Of a stretch of DNA of 64,000 bases, positions 48,501-56,618 are shown piece by piece. The notes beneath the pieces are model-generated. The model ran no database searches. It was given only the letters and a program-made list of their open reading frames with translations, and was not told where the DNA came from. Position numbers and translations under genes: made by a program. This DNA is from Sphingobacteriales bacterium. GTDB lineage: Bacteria; Bacteroidota; Bacteroidia; Chitinophagales; UBA2359. The stretch lies in contig CP064999.1 of NCBI GenBank assembly GCA_016700115.1, positions 3,534,001 to 3,598,000 of the forward strand, read 5' to 3'. The stretch's first letter is position 1, and each line of letters opens with the position of its first letter.

Positions 48501-49988
48501 CCAATGGCAAATAGTGTAACAGAGACAAAAACCTATACAGTTACTGTAACCGATCCCAACAGTGGATGCAGTAATACAGCAAATACAACAGTTACCATTA
48601 ATCAAAACGTAAATGCAGGTACTATATCCGGAACTTCTCCGCTTTGTGTTGGTGCAACAGATACTTATACCACAGACGGTACTTCCGGCGGAACATGGAA
48701 CAGCAGCGATGATTTGATAGCAACCGTTGATCCCGGTACCGGTTTGGTTACTGCCATCGCGCCGGGAAGCGCTACGATTACTTATACTATATCAACTGGA
48801 TGCGGAAGTCCTGTTTCAGCAGTTAAAGTTGTTGAGGTGATAAACAATACCTCAAACAGCACATCAATAACTGACTGCGGTTCGCATACCTGGTCGGTCA
48901 ACAACGTAACTTATACAGAAACAGGAATTTATAGTTATGTAAACGGTTGTCATACTGAATATTTAGACCTCACCATAATCCCTACTACTTCAAATTCAAC
49001 AACTATTTCACAGTGTTTCACTTATACCTGGCCGGTTAACGGACTTACTTATACCGAATCAGGCACTTATACCGATGTTAATGGTTGCCATACCGAAACT
49101 CTGAATTTAACCATTACTGAGGGATTTGTTCAAAATAATACCGTTACAGCATGTTTTGGCTACTATTGGTATGCTAATGATCAGTTTTATACTGAAAGTG
49201 GAATATATGAGTACATTGACGATTGTTACATGGAAATATTGAACCTGACGATTTCAGATTGTCCTTTGAATTTTTCATTCGAATTTCTTGATCCTTGTAT
49301 CTGTAACAACGATGCTACCACTGCTGCCAACGACGGTACTTTTGATGAATATGCAAGTGTTTCTTTTGATACACAGTTTGAGTTTGAACCTGCAGATTTC
49401 GAGGTAACAGTTTTGAGTTCTACCGGTACTACAGGTTTGCCAAATGGAACCGTACTTGATTTCAACGGTGAAATACAACTGTGGGAAACTCCATTCTTTT
49501 CTCATGTTGATGAAGTTGGATATTCAATTGTTTTTGAAGTACGGGCTTCGGTTGAAAACAATTTGGGTCTTGATGGCGGGGAGTTAATTGCAACTGTTAT
49601 CGGATCTAATAAATGTGCTTATCCCAATCCGGCTGTAAGCGGATTGGCATCGAGTTATTGCAGTTCTGATTCAGGCGGAGTTCCTGATAACGATATTACC
49701 GTAATCCTTACAGGTTCACCAACAGGACCTGAAGGAGTATTTACCCTTTCTGGAACAGATTTAACTGGAGGTCCGACAATGTTTACATTCACCCCTCCTG
49801 CAACCCTTGGCAGTTCTACCCTAACCGGTACTTACTTTGGTGCTGAAGATGAAGAAGGAGGCATATCTCCCGATGGCGGCACAACTCCCGCTTTCCCCGG
49901 ATGTATTCAGCCTTTTTCTGCCACAACCAATATTGTAGATTGTCCTCCGGGATGTAATGCGTCACCCAATATGCAATGGGATAATTAA
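45543..49988 (+). CDS. Giant secreted beta-helix / Ig-repeat surface protein
   Basis: 1481 residues. A long signal peptide (to about 39, ending LFAQ) is followed by a right-handed beta-helix with NITVQN/NIIRNCEI/NTFQENRI turns (about 60-500), PKD/Ig-like domains (about 545-745), a jelly-roll with FINTNGQIGFNYAG (about 790-960), a Big_2-like domain (GTISGTSPLCVG), and three about 48-residue repeats each with a Cys, TYTESG and GCHTE (1110-1240). The rest is Cys-containing and ends CNASPNMQWDN. No T9SS C-terminal domain is visible, unlike its neighbour. The role is probably adhesion or surface structure; there are no catalytic motifs. Confidence 0.85.
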   Translation: MKKTFLPPYSPSTIKRYVAGFILFLTLFMGNGLQSLFAQVTVTGAVAGDGSYSTLGAAFTAINGGVQTGATINISLSGNTTETASAILNTGAWTAVNITATVPVVISGTIAGAVIKLNGADNVTIDGRIGGTGRNITVQNNSTAATTAAIWLASVAAGNGCTGNIIRNCEIACGATQNTSTTNTWGIIMNGTTISNTVNGTDNDNNTFQENRIIRCRHGIVTRGTTTNLNENIQVIDNIIGPDSFGADQIGIVGIFMQADNNSTVSGNTVQFVGGPFASTTGGADRVGIAIGANTWSVTSTTTITSTNYTVTRNLIHDIIEERTYSAVGLILGTTNGGLATNNFVCSNMIYNVKSNGIAGDATCGIGISGGHTDQVVYNSILLSGDVDPNPSATATSIFGSGIRTSNTATTHNNLTLKNNIVYMDLSSSSSPAVRFYCVTGTAAAYTWGTGGSNNNNFYYNTANPQCLTGGLATTSGTTATTQFTLLSDWQTAYTNPGPQDGASIQANPGFVSSTDLHISTGSTAVNNLGTTIGVTCSIDYDNELRSVTTPDIGADEYTPVSCSVATGGTISPNTQSKCVGQTATMTTTGSTVGVGTTYQWMVSSVSGSGYVPVTGGNGANTTSYTTDPLLVGTYYYVLEVTCSNCGPCSSFSNELTVTVNPYPTASASSNSPVCSDATLDLTSSTDIGTTFLWSGPNSFSSTIQNPSISNITTAGAGTYTVSVTASGCTSTASTSVSVSPAITASASATPSEHCVTGTSQLNAVGGGGTINYLVASTTYALQPTAGFTTGISGDDVISASLPLPFTFNFYGQDKTSFFINTNGQIGFNYAGSSAAQQRTAQTIPNATVPNDNISLCWSDLNPTAGQITYGTIGTTPDQIFVIDFNNVPFFSATGSVSGQIQLYETSNVIQIHVTSVNHGTATFTQTLGVENSTGTLGTAAPGRNNVLWNISTPEAWIFSPPSALTYSWSESPALPTTLSATNIANPMANSVTETKTYTVTVTDPNSGCSNTANTTVTINQNVNAGTISGTSPLCVGATDTYTTDGTSGGTWNSSDDLIATVDPGTGLVTAIAPGSATITYTISTGCGSPVSAVKVVEVINNTSNSTSITDCGSHTWSVNNVTYTETGIYSYVNGCHTEYLDLTIIPTTSNSTTISQCFTYTWPVNGLTYTESGTYTDVNGCHTETLNLTITEGFVQNNTVTACFGYYWYANDQFYTESGIYEYIDDCYMEILNLTISDCPLNFSFEFLDPCICNNDATTAANDGTFDEYASVSFDTQFEFEPADFEVTVLSSTGTTGLPNGTVLDFNGEIQLWETPFFSHVDEVGYSIVFEVRASVENNLGLDGGELIATVIGSNKCAYPNPAVSGLASSYCSSDSGGVPDNDITVILTGSPTGPEGVFTLSGTDLTGGPTMFTFTPPATLGSSTLTGTYFGAEDEEGGISPDGGTTPAFPGCIQPFSATTNIVDCPPGCNASPNMQWDN

Positions 49989-50126
49989 TAGTAACCCAAG
50001 CGAACGGAAGCAAAATATTGTGCTACACAAAAACTTGCGACTGTTCGGTGAGTAGTTAAACAAAAGAGCGGCAAACTGCTCTTTAGCTGCTCACCACTTT
50101 ATTTCATAACTCCAAATAAGTTCCAA

Positions 50127-52007
50127 ATGAATTTAAAAATAAAAATAAGACCTTATAAAGGTGGGACGCTTGGGTGGTTGTGGTTACTATCTATTGTATT
50201 GCTGATTAGCCAAAACATATATTCCCAAATACCGGGAGGCACGATTACGGTTTCACCTACGGAGCCTATAATTGGTACTGTTTCAGGCGCTAATACCACC
50301 CCTCCTTACGAATTAATCTACTTGCTGAGAGATGAAAACAATAATGTTGTTGCTTCTAGTTTTACCGGAACATTTCCTCCACAGCCCGTGGGTTCTTATA
50401 GATTGACGGCCGTTAATCATGACGGCACTTTTGTTGTTCCCACAAATTTCGGAGAACCCGGCGGTTGTTTAGAATTACTTTCTCGGGATGTGCAGGTAAT
50501 CGCTTGCATTGAAACCTGTGCAGGTGGTACTTTTACTGCCTCTGTGAGTTTTGCCAACATAGACGAACCCTATCTGGTAGATTATGTTTTAGTATGTGAC
50601 AACAATATAGTAGGCACTCCAAATTCAACAGGTATTTTTACTGCACCCGGTTCTGTTTCGGCAGGCGGGTGTCAGGTATATGCCATCAACTACGATAGTA
50701 CTGTCGGCTCACCAAGCTATATTGCGGGTGCAAACAATGCTTTAACGGTCAATAATAGCCTTTGTTACAGCATGGTTGACCGTTGTGTAACTGTTTTTCC
50801 TGTTCCTGATGCAACTGTAACTACAACGGATGTACTTTGCGCAGGTCCTAACACCGGAAGTATTATCATTACAGGGTTAGTCCCAAGCGAAACTTATTCT
50901 ATTTCCTATTACAAGAGCTTTTACCCTCAAACAGTATTAACAGGACAAGTCGCAAACCCGCAAGGTCAGATAGTTATCAGTAATCTTAGTGCTGCAAATT
51001 ATTTTGATGTTATTGTAACAAACAGTTTCAATTGTTCTTCTACACCTGTTGAGGTATTTATCAATCCGGCATCCGATTGTCCTTGTTATGAGGCATGTCC
51101 CGGTGGGTCTTTTCTCGCAGCAGTTAATCCTGCTACGGTTAACTTAAGCGGCACTTATCAGCTTGATTTTATTTTGGTTTGCGGTGATGCTGTGTTTAGT
51201 ACAACCTACGACACCAATAAAGATGGTATGGAAAACATAACTGTTCCTATATTGGGTAGCGAATGTATGCTGTATGCCCTGAACCACGATGGACAGATTA
51301 CTCCGGCAGATTACTTTGGCAGTGAAGGCAATAGTCTCGTGATACCGTCATTTTCTTGCTATACCGAACTTTCTCGTTGTGTAAGCTATGAAGACGATAT
51401 TCCGCCACAGATTACCTGTCCCGGTACGCAGAACATTATTCTTAACGAATCATGTGCTTCTTTCTTGCCTTTATACAGCCCGGCAAGTGTTACAGATAAC
51501 TGTGCATTATCTGTGGTCAGTCAGGAGCCTTCTCCCGGTATGCTCAATTTCGGTGTCGGACAAACTACCGTAACATTGTATGTTGAAGATATAGCTTTAA
51601 ACTTTGCAACTTGTTCTTTCACGGTCAATCACATAGATATAACACCGCCGTCAATTACTTGTCCGGTTAATCAGAACCTGATACTTGATGGCACTTGTTC
51701 AGGTACTCTGCCTTTGTACAGTGCTTTAAGTGCTACCGATAATTGTGTTACACCAAGCGTAACTCAATCTCCTTTAGCTGGAACTACACTTTCGGGCATC
51801 GGTACAACAACGATAACACTGACTGCAAATGACGGAAACGAAAATATCTCAACCTGTTCTTTTGATGTCAACCGGTTAGATATTTCCCCTCCTTCCATAA
51901 CATGCCCCTCTACACAGACTCTGTTATTAGATGCTTTGCATGTTCGGCAACCTTGCCATTATACAGTGCTGTTAGCACGGTTGACAATTGCGGCACACCT
52001 ACAGTAA
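50127..52007 (+). CDS. HYR-repeat adhesin, N-terminal fragment (frameshifted)
   Basis: 626 residues with signal peptide (1-34, ending IYSQ), two Cys-rich beta domains containing CPGGSF and CAGGTF (about 120-410), and HYR domains from about residue 425, each with the TPP-x-ITCP opening, a DNC turn and a TCSF strand. Up to residue 604 (LLLDA) the frame matches the HYR consensus; the last 23 residues (LHVRQPCHY ... AAHLQ) do not. The next HYR domain continues in another frame from 51938, so this frame is one half of a 50127-54640 gene. I read it as a single interrupted adhesin. Confidence 0.8.
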   Translation: MNLKIKIRPYKGGTLGWLWLLSIVLLISQNIYSQIPGGTITVSPTEPIIGTVSGANTTPPYELIYLLRDENNNVVASSFTGTFPPQPVGSYRLTAVNHDGTFVVPTNFGEPGGCLELLSRDVQVIACIETCAGGTFTASVSFANIDEPYLVDYVLVCDNNIVGTPNSTGIFTAPGSVSAGGCQVYAINYDSTVGSPSYIAGANNALTVNNSLCYSMVDRCVTVFPVPDATVTTTDVLCAGPNTGSIIITGLVPSETYSISYYKSFYPQTVLTGQVANPQGQIVISNLSAANYFDVIVTNSFNCSSTPVEVFINPASDCPCYEACPGGSFLAAVNPATVNLSGTYQLDFILVCGDAVFSTTYDTNKDGMENITVPILGSECMLYALNHDGQITPADYFGSEGNSLVIPSFSCYTELSRCVSYEDDIPPQITCPGTQNIILNESCASFLPLYSPASVTDNCALSVVSQEPSPGMLNFGVGQTTVTLYVEDIALNFATCSFTVNHIDITPPSITCPVNQNLILDGTCSGTLPLYSALSATDNCVTPSVTQSPLAGTTLSGIGTTTITLTANDGNENISTCSFDVNRLDISPPSITCPSTQTLLLDALHVRQPCHYTVLLARLTIAAHLQ

Positions 52008-53100
52008 CACAAACTCCACTCGCCGGAACAACGGTTTCCGGTGTAGGAACGACCACTGTAACCTTGTCTGCTAACGACGGTAACGGAAACATAGCTACCT
52101 GTTCGTTTAACGTTGACAGAGTGGACAATACACCGCCAACTGTAACATGTCCTGCAACCCAAACGCTAACACTTGGTGCTGTATGTACAGCAACTTTGCC
52201 TGCATATAGCGCAACCGGAAGTTCGGATAACTGTGGCATTCCAACCGTTACACAATCTCCGGCAGCAGGAACTACTGTTTCCGGTGTAGGAACGACCACT
52301 GTAACCTTGACTGCTAACGACGGTAACGGAAACATAGCTACCTGTTCGTTCAGCGTTGACAGGGTGGACAATACACCGCCAACTGTAACATGTCCTGCTA
52401 CCCAAACGCTAACACTTGGAGCTGCTTGTACTGCTACCTTGCCGGCATATAGTGCAACAGCCACTGCCGATAACTGCGGTACGCCAACCGTAACACAATC
52501 ACCTGCTTCGGGAACTACGGTAACGGGTGTTGGAACAACAACGGTTGTTTTAACTGCCAATGATGGCAACGGTAATATTGCTACTTGTTCGTTTAGTGTG
52601 AACAGGGTAGATCTAACTCCGGCAACGATTACCTGCCCGACTACGCAAACCTTAACCTTAGGAGCTGCTTGTACGGCTACTTTGCCGGCATATAGTGCGG
52701 TTAGTACAGCAGATAACTGCGGTACGCCTACTGTTACTCAATCCCCTGCATCCGGCACAATAGTTTCAGGAGTTGGTGCGACTACTGTAACCTTAACCGC
52801 CAATGACGGAAACGGCAACTCGCCTGCATCCTGTTCGTTTACGGTAAACAGGGTGGACACTACTCCTCCGACCATTACCTGCCCGGCGAACATTACCCAA
52901 CTGTCATCTCCTACAACTTGTAATGCTGTGGTGAGTTGGGTAACACCTGCTACTGCCGATAACTGTGCCGTTGCTTCGGTAACCCCTTCGATTCCGTCGG
53001 GAAGTACCTTCTCGGGCACGACAACAGTAAACTATACAGTGATTGATGCTTCGGGCAACTCGGCAGGATGTTCGTTTACCGTTACCATCAACGATGGACA
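51638..53100 (+). repeat. Tandem HYR-encoding DNA repeats, about 243 bp
   Basis: At least five consecutive HYR units begin near 51643, 51885, 52130, 52373 and 52616, at spacings of 243 bases (246 for the last, one extra codon). Units at 52130 and 52373 share long near-identical stretches (for example the GCTAACGACGGTAACGG segment). Such similarity allows unequal recombination to change repeat number and can cause assembly errors. Confidence 0.85.
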
Positions 53101-54640
53101 ACCACCTGTTTTAAGCCCTTGCCCTGCTAACATCGTGAATTGTAACAACACCATTACCTGGACACCACCAACAGCTACCGACAACTGTATAACCGTAAAT
53201 GTAACGGGGACTCACAACCCGGGAACAGCGTTTCCGTTAGGAACAACAACGGTTACCTATACAGCAACAGATGGTGCAAACAATACTGCCACCTGTTCAT
53301 TTACGGTTACCGTGAGTTTGTTAACCGCAAGCCTTACCGCTTCAAACTACAACGGCTATAATATCAGTTGCTTTGGAGGAAATAACGGATCAATTACTGC
53401 TACGCCAAGTGGTGGAATACTTCCTTATAGTTATGTTTGGAGTAATGGACAAACCGGTTCAAACATGGCTACAGGATTAACAGCAGGTTTTTATTCAGTA
53501 ACCATCAGCGATCCAAGTGGTTGTACAGTTGTTCAGACGATTACATTAACACAACCTCAAACTCTGAACTGTACGGCTACTGTTGTAAATCCCACTTGTT
53601 TTGGCAGCAACAATGGTTCTATTACCACCAATGCAAGTGGTGGCGTAGCTCCTTATAATTATGCATGGAGTGGCACGGGTGGACCTTTTGGAAATGTCAG
53701 TTCTATCAACGAATTAGACGGCGGCACTTACACGGTTACGGTTACAGATGCTAATGGTTGTGTTTGTATTAATACATTTACAGTTGTAGAGCCTCCTGAG
53801 ATAACTCCTTTAGCAGGTACGGTAAACATTTTTGAAGGTGCAGGAATTATTCCGACCTTTTACAATGTCAACATTATAACTTTTAGCGGGGGGTTAGCGC
53901 CTTACAATTATGTTTGGAACAACACCGGCTATGTAGTATATAATATTCCATCTCCGGGAACTATTAATATTATTTATGCCGATAATGCCACATGGAATGT
54001 TACCATTACCGATAGTAATGGATGTGGTGTCGGGTTGCTGGAGTTTAGCAGTACTTCAGGGAATACAAATCCTGCGGGACTTTTGAATATTATTAACAGC
54101 ACAATCACTCCTGATTTCGGTTTGAGCAATGGTACCATATCTTTAAATGTTGGTGGAGGAACTCCGTGTGCCGGTGGTGTTTATCAATATCAATGGAGCG
54201 GCCCAAGTACATGGACCGGTGCACCTGGAGCTACATCTAATAGCTTAACTAACCTGCCATTTGGTTGGTATGTTGTTACAATTACCGATTGCAGCAGCAC
54301 ACCTCAATCCACAGTAGGATGGTTTTGGGTACCAAAGCAAACCCGGGGTAGGGGTAAATCAGAATTTACCAATGACCTGATTCAGGTTGCTCCCAACCCG
54401 TTTGCACTTGAAACTACCATTTCCTTCTCTTGGCCAAAAGATGATGATCTGAGTTTAAAAGTGTATGATGTTGCAGGACGAGAAGTAATGAAATTATTTA
54501 CCGGAACTGTAAAAGCCGATCAGTTATACGACATAGAATTTGATGGACGGGCGTTGCCTAATGGACTTTATATTTGCCGTTTGGTAAATGCAGAAGGCAT
54601 TAGCATCCAAACCAAAACTTTGCATCTTCAATCAAAGTAA
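51902..54640 (+). CDS. HYR/SprB-repeat adhesin, C-terminal fragment with T9SS sorting domain
   Basis: Open from an internal ATG at 51902, but the first dozen residues are off-frame; the HYR similarity begins at CSATLPLYSA (51941). It carries five HYR domains (to about 480), two SprB repeats (ISCFGGNNGSI and NPTCFGSNNGSI, about 495-640), two further beta domains, and a T9SS type A C-terminal domain (VAPNPFALETT ... NGLYICRLV ... KTLHLQSK). With the upstream fragment it would be one surface adhesin of about 1500 residues. The SprB similarity links it to cell-surface adhesins used in gliding. It ends at a strong terminator. Confidence 0.85.
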   Translation: MPLYTDSVIRCFACSATLPLYSAVSTVDNCGTPTVTQTPLAGTTVSGVGTTTVTLSANDGNGNIATCSFNVDRVDNTPPTVTCPATQTLTLGAVCTATLPAYSATGSSDNCGIPTVTQSPAAGTTVSGVGTTTVTLTANDGNGNIATCSFSVDRVDNTPPTVTCPATQTLTLGAACTATLPAYSATATADNCGTPTVTQSPASGTTVTGVGTTTVVLTANDGNGNIATCSFSVNRVDLTPATITCPTTQTLTLGAACTATLPAYSAVSTADNCGTPTVTQSPASGTIVSGVGATTVTLTANDGNGNSPASCSFTVNRVDTTPPTITCPANITQLSSPTTCNAVVSWVTPATADNCAVASVTPSIPSGSTFSGTTTVNYTVIDASGNSAGCSFTVTINDGQPPVLSPCPANIVNCNNTITWTPPTATDNCITVNVTGTHNPGTAFPLGTTTVTYTATDGANNTATCSFTVTVSLLTASLTASNYNGYNISCFGGNNGSITATPSGGILPYSYVWSNGQTGSNMATGLTAGFYSVTISDPSGCTVVQTITLTQPQTLNCTATVVNPTCFGSNNGSITTNASGGVAPYNYAWSGTGGPFGNVSSINELDGGTYTVTVTDANGCVCINTFTVVEPPEITPLAGTVNIFEGAGIIPTFYNVNIITFSGGLAPYNYVWNNTGYVVYNIPSPGTINIIYADNATWNVTITDSNGCGVGLLEFSSTSGNTNPAGLLNIINSTITPDFGLSNGTISLNVGGGTPCAGGVYQYQWSGPSTWTGAPGATSNSLTNLPFGWYVVTITDCSSTPQSTVGWFWVPKQTRGRGKSEFTNDLIQVAPNPFALETTISFSWPKDDDLSLKVYDVAGREVMKLFTGTVKADQLYDIEFDGRALPNGLYICRLVNAEGISIQTKTLHLQSK

Positions 54641-54658
54641 CCCGTTCTTTTAATCTTT

Positions 54659-54696
54659 AAAAAGCCCTTACTCCTTTCGGGAGGAAGGGCTTTTTA
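54659..54696 (+). terminator. Terminator after the adhesin gene
   Basis: A 9-bp stem AAAGCCCTT/AAGGGCTTT (54661-54669 and 54685-54693) with an internal CTCC/GGAG helix and a T run. Stable and well placed. Confidence 0.85.
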
Positions 54697-54871
54697 TTAA
54701 AATCCAACGTGAAGTTTGACTTTGATTTGGGTTTTTATTGGGCGTTCAATAAGATAAGCGTGGACTAATGTATTAATGAATGGTCAACAAGCCCTTCAAT
54801 AATACAACCTCGAAGAGGTGAATGTTTGCAACAATTGAATTGACATAAACTAATTTGTAAATGTCTAACTG

Positions 54872-56572
54872 TTAAAACAAGAGTTCTTTTCTTGCCATAT
54901 TTAGGCGAAATCCGAGGCCAAAATAATGATTGGATAAATTGCCTGTGGGTATTTCAGCTTTTTGACGGCGGTAATTATAGTTCAAATCGAGCCATAGATT
55001 GTGTTTCCACATATAGCTCAATAAAAAATCGGCAAACAATATTTGAGTTTCATTGCCCTGAAGAAGTTCGTTGTCATAGTCCTGTGGGCGGTTGGATGTA
55101 TTGAGCAAAAATATGTTGCCTCCCCAGTTTACAGAGTCCGTATCTGCGCCAAACTGAGCATACAGAACATTGAGTTTTAGGTCTAAGAATTGATGAGGTT
55201 TGTATCGGATGATCGCAAGCGCTTCCCGGAAATTGGCTCCGAAAGGGTGGGCGAGGGGTTGGTTAAAATGTGTATAATTTCCGCTTTCGGTATTGTGGCT
55301 ATAAGTGTATGGTCTGACTGTGTTAAATTCTATCTGCAGGTCGAGGTTGCTTATATCGGCTACATCTATATATTTTAATCCTGCCTGCATTCCGTATTTA
55401 TTCGCCCACCAACCGGTTTGGTTTTTAATTTCAGCAAACTTAAATTCGTCCAGAACTACTTGTCCATATAGTGAGAACCGCTTAAGGAAGTTGTATTTAA
55501 AATCCATCCCCAGAATAACATTGTCGGGACTGCCAAGATGATACTCTATCGCCCGGTAAAAAACAATGGGGTTGAGATAGCTCAATTCAAAATCCCCGTT
55601 TTCCCTTCCAAAAACAACTCCTTCAAAGATACCTAGGTTAAAACGCTTAGTTATGTTCATGCTCAAGTGGTGCATTGCGGCATATTTTTTTGGCAATAAC
55701 CCATCCGCTGCATTGCGAAACTGACCAGTTAATTGCATGAACAGGTTTTGGTAATTAAGCCTCCAAATTTGAGTGTTTAGCTTCAGAAACAAATAATTGT
55801 TTGAGAAATCGGACAAAAACAAACTTCGTACCCCATTCCCGATAAAATTTTTATCATGTCCGAATTGGAGACGAATCCTTTCCAAAGGCTGAAAGGTGAA
55901 ATAGCCCTTTGCATGAAAATAATCGTATCCGGGAGCAAAAAGACTGTCGCCAATCATGCTGTTAAAATTTTTAAAACGCCCTTCCCCCGGAACCGCATTA
56001 TGCCTGACTATATATTGGTCGGCATATTCAGGATAACTGACCTGATTATCGGTCAAAAATCCATAGAAACCGAGTGCATCGTTTATCATGCCTCGCAATT
56101 CAATGCCTCTTGTGTTGATATATCGAATTTCATCGGTGCTTGATTCTTTTCCAAGCTGCATGTGCAATATGGGGTTGACAATCAAAACAGCCTCTTTGCG
56201 TTTAATGCGCAAAAAATCGGATGGATATTGGTACAGTTTTTTTAAAAAAGGTTTTTTAGTAGGAACCAACCCCCAATCAGTCCATTCGTTATTGTCTTTA
56301 TATAAATGGTATTGGCTGAATCGGTCTTGCTTTTTGAAACGCACATTTTGCATCTCATCCATGCTTTCAGCAAGTAAAACCGCATTGAATCGCGTATAAG
56401 GTTTTAGGGCAGTAAATATATAAGAAGTATCTAAACGCCCAGATTTTATTTCTATCCGGTCAAGGATATGATACGCGTGATTTTGAAGAGGCAAAAATGT
56501 GCTTTGCGCAAATAGATTAACCCAAACAGATAAATAAAGAACAAGAACTAAACAAAGGCAACTTCGCTTCAT
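54872..56572 (-). CDS. Outer-membrane beta-barrel, RemB/Wzi-like
   Basis: 566 residues. Signal peptide (1-22, ending LFAQ), then a short helical N-terminus (FLPLQNHAYHILDRIEIKSG) and a beta-barrel with the GHDKNFIGNGVRSLFLSD loop. This pattern matches the Bacteroidota RemB (gliding motility-associated) proteins, related to Wzi-type capsule-assembly barrels. RemB in Flavobacterium is a surface protein linked to gliding. It is the last gene of the LolA-like/ABC/CHAD operon, 46 bases after the porin-like gene, which is not a usual place for it. Family match by eye, medium certainty. Confidence 0.72.
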   Translation of the reverse strand: MKRSCLCLVLVLYLSVWVNLFAQSTFLPLQNHAYHILDRIEIKSGRLDTSYIFTALKPYTRFNAVLLAESMDEMQNVRFKKQDRFSQYHLYKDNNEWTDWGLVPTKKPFLKKLYQYPSDFLRIKRKEAVLIVNPILHMQLGKESSTDEIRYINTRGIELRGMINDALGFYGFLTDNQVSYPEYADQYIVRHNAVPGEGRFKNFNSMIGDSLFAPGYDYFHAKGYFTFQPLERIRLQFGHDKNFIGNGVRSLFLSDFSNNYLFLKLNTQIWRLNYQNLFMQLTGQFRNAADGLLPKKYAAMHHLSMNITKRFNLGIFEGVVFGRENGDFELSYLNPIVFYRAIEYHLGSPDNVILGMDFKYNFLKRFSLYGQVVLDEFKFAEIKNQTGWWANKYGMQAGLKYIDVADISNLDLQIEFNTVRPYTYSHNTESGNYTHFNQPLAHPFGANFREALAIIRYKPHQFLDLKLNVLYAQFGADTDSVNWGGNIFLLNTSNRPQDYDNELLQGNETQILFADFLLSYMWKHNLWLDLNYNYRRQKAEIPTGNLSNHYFGLGFRLNMARKELLF

Positions 56573-56618
56573 ATTGACAAAAAGGTAGTTTTATAAAACT
56601 TCAGTCGGTCAAAGTTAT

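Noticed and set aside
51910..52569. 219-codon minus-strand open frame inside the HYR repeats
   Set aside because: It is the mirror of a Thr/Val-rich repeat coding frame, carries no start context, and matches no family.
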